A stretch of 64,000 nt of DNA from NCBI GenBank assembly GCA_958496175.1, contig OY292274.1, positions 34,697,482-34,761,481 of the forward strand, written 5' to 3'. The stretch comes from Sisyra terminalis. Lineage: Eukaryota; Arthropoda; Insecta; Neuroptera; Sisyridae. Of this stretch, positions 55,433 through 64,000 are shown one piece after another. Position 1 is the first letter of the stretch, and each line of letters begins with the position of its first letter. The position numbers and the translations under genes are program-made. Below the pieces are notes generated by a model, which worked only from the letters and a program-made list of their open reading frames with translations, was not told the origin of the DNA and made no database searches.

Positions 55433-56774
55433 TTAATCGATTACATTTAATAAAACCATGAAGTACGAATAAATTGTCCGAAAGATCTATTTGAGTAAAA
55501 AATAAAAACTTTAAATTTTTATCATTAAAAAATTTTAATTCTTTTTACCAATGTTGTATCAGCCAACGACATTGTGTATAATAAATTATCAACTTGAAAT
55601 GGAGCTTGAATTCGCAACATGAAAAGAACAAGCTCTTTTTGAATGTCGGTAGGAAATTTATACCATTGTAGTTTCACGATTGTTTTATATAGCATTTCAT
55701 TCTAAAATAAATCAGAATTTTCAGATACGTTTTTCTAAGGTCTAATTGTTAACATTTAGTTTTACCCCATTGATTAATCGTTGGCCGCAATAAGACAAAA
55801 GCAGAAAGGCAAAAGTTATGTAAATCAACTGAGCTACTATAACTGGATTGGTTGTTTTTTCCGCAGAATAAATCTGTTAAATTGTTATATTCTTAGTAAA
55901 GAGGAGAGAATATTTCAACATTATTTTGGTATATTTACGAATAATAGTTGAAGTAGAGAAAAACAGCTAATGACTTGTAGGATCATGTAGCCAAATAAGA
56001 ATAACGTAGCCAAATAATTTCGTAGTTCTTCGAGAGATCTAAAAGTAATTTAGTTAGTGAATATTTGAGGAAAAAAGAAAAAATGTACGATAGGATAATT
56101 TTATGATGGATAACACATTGGCGAAATTCTTCACGAATTATTTGACTGGAGTCCAAGTTTAAATGATTCAAATTAAAGCATAAAATATTAATTTGACCAC
56201 AAATTTGCGAAATTGTTGCGTAGAAAAAGATTGCGGTCGGTACAGAAATCCATCCAACACACATACTTATAAAAATTTGCCAAAGTACGACGAAACATTT
56301 AACAACCATAAAATCTTGTAAACCATACGGAAGCCAAAACGGAAAAATGTAATCAATCTTCCACACTATTAACATCTTAATGATAGGAACCATTCCCGTC
56401 ATAACTGCATAGCACCAAATCAATAAATTGCCGTATTTGGCAATTTTATGATTTTCAATTTCGACTGCATCGGAGATCGAGGTATGGATAAAATTACCCC
56501 GCACTATTTTCAATAGACGCACCAAAGCTTCGCCATTCTTGAATTTAAAAAAAGCGGACGATAAGCTCAGTGTCATTTGGAAAATAGTGGTAACTGCTTG
56601 TGCCAGTTTAAAACGAGGATCCATTGTAAGAATGCAAAGTAAACCAACCAAAACTTGAGATGTCTGAGCACAAAGAATCACTTTACTACGCCATGTATAA
56701 ATTTTTGGATAAAATCCCAACAATCTAATGTGGTAAAGATTTTCTTCTAACCACTGGTTTTGATTTGTTTCCAT
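55433..56774 (-). CDS. odorant receptor (7tm_6), complete, five exons
   Basis: The product is a ligand-binding insect odorant receptor that would work with the co-receptor Orco as a cation channel in sensory dendrites (family knowledge). Minus-strand exons 56089-56774, 55939-56038, 55766-55873, 55549-55701 and 55433-55486 give 366 residues with no stop or frameshift. Typical sites are an intracellular N-terminus, about seven hydrophobic segments and the HHKIILSSLEELRNYLATLF region. The C-terminal 7tm_6 signature follows: FAFLLLSYCGQRLI, then VKLQWYKFPTDIQKELVLF and TIYSYFMVLL. The last three introns are phase 0, as is usual at the conserved 3' end of this family. An AATAAA lies 20 bp past the stop (55,408-55,413, minus). 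The subfamily and ligand cannot be assigned. It appears to be a singleton in this window. Confidence 0.92.
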
Positions 56775-58535
56775 TTTTACTTATTTTCTATACAAACATA
56801 AAAATGCATTTTTCCCCATTTTTATAATATTTTTTTGTTTTCAATTTACATTTACTATTCAAAAAAGTAACTTAATAATTATGTTATCAAATAAGAAAAT
56901 TAAAACAGCGAAAAAAGTTACTTACTTCGTTTAAAGTTTCAACCTCTTCATGAAATACGTACAATTATAGATATTTGTAATAATTATAGTTTTCCTTTTT
57001 AATCAAGCCTTGAAAAATTAGGTAAAAAAAAATTAAGAAATATAAATTTCAAAAGAAATAAAAAATAATTAGTTAATAATCGATCCGATCAAATAAATTT
57101 TCGATTCTACCTACGCTGAAATGTATTGTCGTTAATTAATATGAATTGAGTTTTCTTTTATTTTTCATTACCTAAGCAAGTATAGTACATATTTATTCAA
57201 GTTATAAGTAGTAGTTTTAATCCCTCATTATTATCTTTAAAATTTAATATTTATAAAGTGAGTATTCGCGATTATATACCAAAACTTAACTTTAAATTGA
57301 ATGACATATTACTAAATATTGACCTTAGTTAAAATTTATTATATAAATTTAAAGTTAGCATCTTCGCAGTTTATAAATTTACAGTTTTATAAAGAAAAGG
57401 ATATTTTTTTTGTTTTTTACAAAGAAATGAGCAAGTAATTTAATTCTTTTTTTTTCATAAGTTTAATTTTTAAAAATAATTATGAAAAATTAATGTTCAG
57501 TTTTAAAGAGTTGAGTAATTAAAATCAAATAAGTGGCAAAAGTAGCAATTTAGTATAATATTTTCACATGTTTCATGATCCTGTAAGCACTTTTTGCACT
57601 CATTAACGTTTTTTTGTTTGAATAAGGATTATAAATTCGGTTTTTGCCCAAGAAAAAGATAATAATCCTTCGAAATTTTTTTAGTTAATACCATACCGTA
57701 GAGGTGCAGTATAAAGCTCATAATACAATTTACATTGCAATTTAAAAAAATGTTTAAAGTTCTGAAATATTTAAAGGTTTGTTAATATTGTTTTAACTGA
57801 TTATAGTTTAAGTGGAAATTTATCAATTATTACCGTTATTATAATTATGTTTATTAGAGCATTCCTGACACAATCTCCGTAACGAAATATCTCAGCTGAA
57901 TTCATCTTGTACGCATGCTCACTCACGATATATATGAGAACGAGATACGTTGAGAAGCGAAACGGGTCGTCTCTTGTAACGGTTGCGTATGCAATCGATA
58001 CAAAGAATGTAAAACCAACACGTACGAAAAAATATGCATATTGATTGTGTTGGTAAATTTACGATGGATTTATTGATAAATCCACTCATTGTGCGGAATA
58101 CAAATTATTTTTTGTTAATTTTATGACTTTATACTATGTGTAAATGTTTTAGGGAGGAATACCAAAAATATGAACTCTCTCTTTTATATTTGTAGAAATA
58201 TTTAAATTATTAAAGGTAGTATGTATTAAGTACATACTCATAGGTACGAAGTTAAAAGACAATCACTCAATTTCTCTACAACTTTTCTCACGTCATCGTA
58301 CAATACTTATAGTCCAAGAGCCCGTAATGGCGTTATTTTATAAAAGCTGAAAATTCCTCTAAGCATCTCTTTAACACAGGTAGAAACGATCGGCAACTAT
58401 GGAGTTTGGATGGTGGTTACTTTGGCAGGTAATAGGTAGGTAGCAAAGATGTATAAAATAAAAGCTCAATTTCGTCAAAGCATGAAAGTCAGTTTTTTTT
58501 TATATTTTCTTTGAAATAATGAACCAATTCTCCAT
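56775..58535. other. upstream of the odorant receptor; AT-rich with one GC-richer patch
   Basis: No gene was found. A patch at about 57,868-58,050 is clearly less AT-rich (for example gaacgagatacgttgagaag, acgggtcgtctcttgtaacg) and contains a short inverted repeat around ctcacgatatatatgagaac. It is 1.1-1.3 kb upstream of the receptor start. It could be a regulatory patch or an old repeat. Confidence 0.35.
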
Positions 58536-58539
58536 TACC

Positions 58540-58930
58540 AGACACTTAACACTGCTTAACACGGTTAAGTGTCGGACATTCCTGTTATAAATTCCAAAAA
58601 GTAGGCTAAAATTCAAGAAACAGTTTATTTATTGTTAGGAAATGAAAAACAAATTTACAAGATTTCAAAAAATAAAAGGCAATTTTGGTTTTAAAAAAAA
58701 TAGACCATATAGACATTATCTCGCGTAGTTGATTTGGTTAATATTTTATATATAGCAGAAGTTAGTTACAGATGTATATAGCGCGCCTTCTTATTTATTG
58801 TTCAGTGCACTATCCATGTATACAGAGAACGTAACAACCCAAACCAACTTTCGTTATAAAATTCGTAACACCATTTATTTTTTCTCTCTTATGGTGTACT
58901 TAAAGAAGTATAACTGCAAAAAAAATCCGT
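58540..58930 (-). repeat. dispersed repeat B, copy 2
   Basis: This is the reverse-orientation partner of 8490-8810. Shared text includes gagagaaaaaataaatggtg, aaatattaaccaa and acaataaataaact. A partial duplication of its outer part follows at 59,040-59,170 (accatttatttttcttcttt, then tctccaaataaccctgcgg), about 200 bp further on. Confidence 0.5.
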
Positions 58931-59335
58931 ATCTCCAAATAGCGCTACAGTCAAAATTTTCATTAGTAAGGTTGTTTTTCTGATACAATATCGAAATACA
59001 TTTAAATATTATTTAAATATCGATACACTATTTAATACGTTTAACCATTTATTTTTCTTCTTTCATGGTACGCCTAAAGAAATATAACTTCAAAAAATAA
59101 AAACTCCATCTCCAAATAACCCTGCGGTTAAAGTTTTCGTTAGTTAGTAAGGTTGTTTATCTAAAAAAAATCGATTCCTTCTGATTGGCATATTTCTAAA
59201 ATCGGCGCCTATGACGAGGGTACATTTACCATACACTAGTTACGGTGCTAGCCCTAAACCTAATAACATTACAATATGTTAATACTTATGTATGGTCACA
59301 TGGGTTTTTGGTCGTTTTTACATTATTAGTGATAA

Positions 59336-59634
59336 GGGGGCACCCATTAATTACGTGAGACAATTTAGCTATTTTTCGACTCGCCTTTCCCTATTGGTAA
59401 TATTTCGTGAGATTTTGCTCGACCTTCTTTCCTAATGTTATGTGAGATTTCTTAAAATGCATACTTCCAATCTAAATCTGTGCTTCGATTACATTAAATT
59501 TATTTAAAAGATTAATTTTATCACGTAAAATTACGTTATATTTGCTGAAACCATCCTCTCCCTCACATGAAATTGAGTGAGATTTTGCTGACAGCCCTCA
59601 CCCTAAACGGCTCACGTAATTAATGAATGCCCCC
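59336..59634. mobile_element. 299-bp MITE, family C, with TAA target duplication
   Basis: The ends GGGGGCACCCATTAATTACG and CGTAATTAATGAATGCCCCC are inverted repeats of about 24 bp with few mismatches. TAA flanks both sides (59,333-59,335 and 59,635-59,637). A 3-bp TWA duplication is typical of PIF/Harbinger-type transposition. The interior has gtgagattttgctcg-type repeats in both directions. The longer relative is at 46,322-46,919. Confidence 0.75.
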
Positions 59635-59639
59635 TAATA

Positions 59640-60456
59640 TCATATAAATTATAATATGATTACTTTACCTTTTATTCGTATACATTTTTGAGCTCCTTTT
59701 TCAGACCGCAGTTTGTGGGAAGAAGTATACTGTTATCAGAGTATATCATTTACTTTTGTACCTCCTATATCTTACAATACAACCTAAAAATGAATTGCTT
59801 TATTTTGAAAACTTCCCAAACTAAAAGTATGTTATTTTCTAAATGGTAAATATTTTAAAAGAGACACTTTCTAGGAAGAGCTTACTTTGAAAACAAAAGT
59901 ATATTATCGAACAAAAAGAAAAATAAACAAAGTGTATATAAATACAAATACATTTCTTGAATATTATTATTTTTTTAAATAAATTAAACACTAAATAGAT
60001 TATGTATTTTGGATGTGTGTTTACTTAAATTTTGTTCTAGATATGCAAAAATATCTAAACAGAAAAAAATATCACGTTTACAAACATGGCTTAGTTAACT
60101 TGATAAAACATATTTAATGTTCCTGTTGTTTAGGTATAGTTTTTGTTAATAACTATAATCTGAAGTCGATAGAAATCGCTGGCGAGCAATTAGTTTCCAC
60201 TAGTGGTCGTTCTCATTGCCAAGGTGTCTTTCATTATTTTTACAGTCCATCAAAGTTTTCATAAAAAACAACAAGAAGGAAGTGAAGAAGTTTTAACAGT
60301 AATTCGTTGGTTCATCTTCATTTTGGTTCTGCATGTAACATTAAAATATTTACAATTTACATTGACTTTTCATTTAGTGTTGAACTCAGTTAAGGACTTA
60401 ATCATCCACAGGTTCAATTTTCGTACATCTATATATCATTGTTTTACTTAAATAAA
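59640..60456. other. AT-rich region, no supported gene
   Basis: No gene was called. On the minus strand a short open segment after ttacatgcag (about 60,330) encodes an acidic dodecapeptide ending in a stop. It could be an alternative 3' end of the gene represented at 60,457-60,523, but this is speculative. Confidence 0.35.
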
Positions 60457-60523
60457 TCAATACTGTTTGCCATTGTTATATGGTCTATCCGGCAGCCTTG
60501 GAGGAATGTTTGGTACTGGTCGA
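60457..60523 (-). CDS. candidate last exon, proline-rich C-terminus of an unidentified gene
   Basis: On the minus strand the acceptor CACTTTTCAG is followed by one base and 21 codons plus TGA, reading RPVPNIPPRLPDRPYNNGKQ and a final Y. The PxxP-rich sequence PPRLPDRP looks like an SH3-binding tail, of the kind found in endocytic or cytoskeletal adaptors such as dynamin-type proteins. The codon content is clearly non-random in an AT-rich setting. Upstream exons should lie at higher coordinates on the minus strand, but none was found up to 64,000, so the rest of the gene would be beyond the window. The family is not established. Confidence 0.5.
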
Positions 60524-61959
60524 CTGAAAAGTGTTGAAAAAGAATAAATAAAAAATTATCATCAAAAATAATTTTAATTAAAATAAAATTGATTTAAAAT
60601 ACGTAGTTTTCTTCTAATAAGCTTTAAATCAATTTTTCGAAACATTAAAAAGCTTTAAAGCACAAGAAAGAAGAGAAGTAAAAGAAAAAAAAACAAATCA
60701 AGAGTAGTTAGTACATGCAATAGAAACACATTAAAAGTTTTGATTACGTATAATATTATATATATAATTTGTATATATATATATATATATATCTCTATTT
60801 ACACTGAAATTTTCAAATACAGAGACTTTAACATGGCTATTTTCTTATATTATACTTATTTTTATATTTGTCAATTTTACACACATATTTTATGTTACTA
60901 ATGTATCATTGAAATAAATAACTTTTAATAATCGTAATCCATTAATTTTGAAAATTATAATATTTAAAATATAAACTACAACGTGAAATCAAATAATTGT
61001 ATGTCTTTTATTCGCTTAAATGCTGTCTCGGAAAAAAGATAATAAATAATAGAAGTTTATTTTTCAAACATTTTCTTTTATATATCTTGTTTTAAATTAA
61101 TTTGTTTTTATTTACTTCTAAATTTAGAATGAAATAAATGGAATACGATATTACAATATTTTTAAAAATAAAGTAATAGCTATAATAATAATACATTTCA
61201 ACAACAGTGATTAATAAATTATGATTATTTTCCATGTTTCTCACATTTAAAATTAACAAACTGAAACAAAAGGGAAAAACACAACTCGCTTTAATTAGTC
61301 GACGATCAGATTACTCCGAAAATGGAAAATATTCAAAATTCAAGAAAGCACATTTTTTAAAATTTCTTTTTAAGGTAAATATTTCAATATTTAAGATTAC
61401 TATACAAAACATTGCAGAATACGTTCAACATTTTTTTTTTTGTGGATTTGAGTATTTTGCACACTTTTTTCATTTATTTTCCTATGATTATTTTTTTTTA
61501 ATTATAATTGACTCAAGACTAATCAAAAACGCATTTATAGATGAGGATCAATTTTTGCTTACATTTATTAAACTGGAGCCATTGTTATGCCAAATAATTT
61601 ATACATCCGAAAATAAAAAAGATATGCATTTAATTTAATAAATTTTACACTTGTTTGCATTTTTTTTAAATTTCTACATAGCTATCTAGTGTTTTACTCA
61701 ATATTCAATTTGTATTACTTTTCGTGCTTATAAATCGAAATCAAGATTTTATAGTGTTCAAAGTTATAGTCAATCAATAAAAAAATTAGTCAAATTAACC
61801 GTTGCTCAAAAATCTTTTGAATCGTCTTGATATTTTTTCCACTTTATTTTTTTACCGACGTAATAATAAAAAATAAATTTTAAAAATAAATATAACTTAC
61901 AGAAGTAAATTATAAACATAGATTTAAAGAAAATTTCAAACAAAATCTATTAATGACTT
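60524..61959. other. AT-rich region with TA microsatellite
   Basis: A TA dinucleotide run lies at about 60,766-60,791. A 134-codon open stretch at 61,234-61,638 on + is AT-driven (rich in F, I, K, L), has no recognisable domain, and is probably chance. Confidence 0.5.
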
Positions 61960-62195
61960 ATTTTAATTGCCAAGCAATAGTTACCATGAGCTAGTTACCA
62001 CGAATGGTGCCTCATCAAATAGCAGTTACGAAGCGATCTAATACTATTTGATGGCCACTGATGATGATTGCTTGGGAATCAAAATACGTATCTGGGCTTT
62101 ACGTCATAAATACATTTTGTTTGAACTTTTGTTCAAATAAATGTTTATAGTTTACTTTTGTAAATTATATTTGATATATTAAACTACAATATTAA

Positions 62196-63112
62196 TAAAG
62201 TTAGATTGACAAGTAAACTTAGGTTTACCCGAGTAAACTGCGGAATACTCAAGAAACATGGGTAAAGTACGAAATATAACTGAAATTGAACATTTTTCGC
62301 GCTTTACCCGGGTAAACCGCGTTTCACCCATTTTCACTTGGTTAAAGTTGGGCTTAGGAATTATTATTACGCCATCTCTCACCACGTGCAGTCAGTTAGA
62401 AAAATGACAAATAATATAACACAAAAAGTTATCAAATTATATCTCCGTTTGTGTGAAGGTTGCTAAAGAAACTGAAATCTGTCAAGAAAGGACTTTTGGT
62501 TAAACCAATGGTATTTTCGGAGATGAACAGCCGTTGTCACGTGGACCTGATTGATATGCAGTCCCATGCAGATGGAAAATACAAGTTCTTCATAGTATAT
62601 CAAGACCACTTAACAAAATTTGTTCAAATACGTGCATTAAAATCAAAAAGAGCTGGGGAGGTTGCTAAGAACATTATAGACATATTTTGCATATTTTTGG
62701 TGCTCCATCTAAACTACAATCAGACAACGGCCAGGAATTTGCAAACCGTGTCATTGAAGAGTTATGTTCCATGTGGAGTAGCCTCAAAATAGTACATGGC
62801 AAACCGCGCCACAGTCCCTTATCTTGCTCGAACAAATGAATTATAGTATTCTTTACTTTGATAGAACACAGTTTTTATGTTTACACCTATATTGGTAGAT
62901 TGATTTTTCCGAAATAAACTTTTTAAACATTTCTGACCTTATTCTTTTTGTTGCACTCAAATTTAACCAAGTGATAATGGGTGGAACGTGGTTTACCTGG
63001 GTAAAGCGCAAAATATGTCCAATTTCAGTTATTTTTCGTACTTTACCCATGTTGCTTGAGTATTCTGCAGTTTGCCCGGGTAAACCTAGGTTTACTCGTC
63101 AATCTAACTTTA
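62196..63112 (+). mobile_element. Ginger-like DNA transposon remnant with 151-bp terminal inverted repeats
   Basis: The terminal arms 62,196-62,346 and 62,962-63,112 are reverse complements with scattered changes (TAAAGTTAGATTGAC at the outer ends, repeated CCCGGGTAAAC motifs inside). They enclose an integrase-type DDE fragment. The whole is 917 bp, far shorter than an autonomous element. Integrase plus long inverted repeats points to the Ginger group (KRBA2-like integrases). The target duplication could not be fixed, since the outermost bases have diverged. Confidence 0.65.
62460..62845 (+). pseudogene. broken DDE integrase fragment of the Ginger-like element
   Basis: The first part reads through MVFSEMNSRCHVDLIDMQ (first catalytic aspartate) and FFIVYQDHLTKFVQIRALKS. 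A frame change at the T run near 62,693-62,697 moves the reading to a second frame with SKLQSDNGQEFANRVIEEL (second catalytic aspartate). A further break near 62,815 removes the region expected to carry the catalytic glutamate. No N-terminal zinc-binding domain or C-terminal domain is present. It is an inactive fossil, not a host gene. Confidence 0.75.
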
Positions 63113-63170
63113 CCCGTAACATATATATTATATAAACAATATGGACAGTTCAAAGTTAGCAAAATAATCT

Positions 63171-64000
63171 AATTGATATTACAATTTTTATTTTATTATT
63201 TTCGATTTGGCTTCAAGTTCATTCCGGAAGATGTTTTTTTTTTGATAATTTTTGATTTTCACTTTTAAGATAGTTTTCTACTTTAAAGAATTATCAAATT
63301 TTGAATGAAATTGTGAAATAACCGGAATAGTATACTAAAATATGGATGATTTTGATTATCCATTTTCTTATGGGAATTTTATCCCAAGCCAAAATGTTCA
63401 AATATATACAATAGAAAAACAAAAATGGTTGAGTAATAAAAGGAGAAACCTTTTGAGAGTCACAGATTCATGAAAATTTAAGTCTCGATTTATACTCCCT
63501 ATTTTATTGTAATTCTACTTTGCAGAGAACTTCCGTAAGGGGTTTATCTGTTCTTTTTTACTCGATTTTGTGCAGAAACTAGTTTATTTAATGACAAACA
63601 GTTTTGGGTACATGAATCCATTAATAAAAAACTATCAAAAACGATTTTTTAGATTAAAAAAAAAAATTATTCGCTGAATAATCAATTTAATTTGAATGAA
63701 TTTTTTTACACGATCGCTTTATTTGATTGAACCCTAAATTAAAAATGAACGGTTTTCAAAATCCTAAGCAAACTCGATAGAGTTAAATTTTAACAAATGG
63801 AATAACAACATTAAATTTTTTTACCTCTTGGTTTCATTTTAAAATATGTTAACATTTGATAACGCTTACTTGCTTATAATTTTTAACTTTTTTTTTTGAA
63901 ATCACAAATTTCCATCAAAATTATTTTTTTTATTTGCCTCATGTTTCCTTTTGTGATCATTCAAAAATACCAACTAAAATCTATTTTAATATATATTTGT
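63171..64000. other. gene-free AT-rich right edge
   Basis: No coding or structured element could be supported here. Confidence 0.6.

Larger units (their letters stand above)
61960..63170 (+). repeat. fold-back repeat A copy interrupted by a Ginger-like element
   Basis: The first part carries aatagcagttacgaagcgatc, then gatggccactgatgatgatt, then cgtatctgggc and ttgtttgaacttttgttcaa. It stops at about 62,195. The tail resumes at about 63,113 with tatataaacaatat followed by gacagttcaaagttagc. Joining the two restores the order of blocks seen at 33,288-33,535. The insertion is the transposon at 62,196-63,112. Confidence 0.6.

Noticed and set aside
60203..60451. 82-codon open stretch with hydrophobic segment
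   Set aside because: No homologous feature or splice context. The opposite strand carries the better-supported proline-rich exon just beyond it.
61234..61638. 134-codon open stretch on +
   Set aside because: The residues are almost entirely those specified by AT-rich codons, there is no motif, and both flanks are low-complexity.
62460..62845. Integrase fragment as a domesticated host gene
   Set aside because: At least two frame breaks and loss of the third catalytic residue make a functional protein unlikely.
1..64000. CRISPR arrays, operons, bacterial-type promoters or phage genes
   Set aside because: Spliced genes, poly(A) signals and insect gene families show this is eukaryotic nuclear DNA. 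No spaced direct-repeat array was seen.

Overview
The window is AT-rich nuclear DNA of an insect. It contains an intact seven-transmembrane odorant receptor of the insect-specific 7tm_6 family, spliceosomal introns with GT..AG ends, a Jockey/I-type retrotransposon and many short inverted-repeat transposons. I cannot fix the order of insect from the sequence. Every exon boundary given here was read by eye from codon phase plus splice signals.

Layout. Bases 1-16,200 are almost gene-free. They hold degraded repeats, a candidate LTR, a fold-back repeat and two isolated exon-like segments (348-435 on +, 3913-4012 on -). Bases 16,476-39,042 are one complete gene on +, the Rabconnectin-3A/DmX-like V-ATPase regulator. 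It has 30 constitutive exons encoding 3,308 residues, one exon of 4.4 kb, and two candidate alternative exons. Bases 39,043-43,449 hold a 5'-truncated non-LTR retrotransposon that split a diverged tandem repeat.

Bases 43,450-52,678 are a compact group of housekeeping genes, mostly mitochondrial: Pam16/black pearl (+), mRpL2 (-), an unrecognised 106-residue coiled-coil protein (+), mRpL30 (+) and mRpS18A (-). The pairs Pam16/mRpL2 and mRpL30/mRpS18A are convergent, with stop codons 51-95 bp apart. Between the coiled-coil gene and mRpL30 lies a 694-bp almost perfect palindrome with a TTA target duplication. Bases 55,433-56,774 (-) are a complete five-exon odorant receptor. Bases 56,775-64,000 are repeat-rich, with a probable proline-rich last exon of an unidentified gene (60,457-60,523, -) and a Ginger-like transposon nested inside a fold-back repeat.

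Functionally, the genes fall into organelle acidification (Rabconnectin-3A), mitochondrial protein import (Pam16), mitochondrial translation (mRpL2, mRpL30, mRpS18A) and olfaction (the receptor). I see no evidence that they form one pathway. The most notable non-genic signals are the long palindrome, a fold-back repeat family with at least eight copies, and a phase-coupled alternative splicing choice in Rabconnectin-3A.
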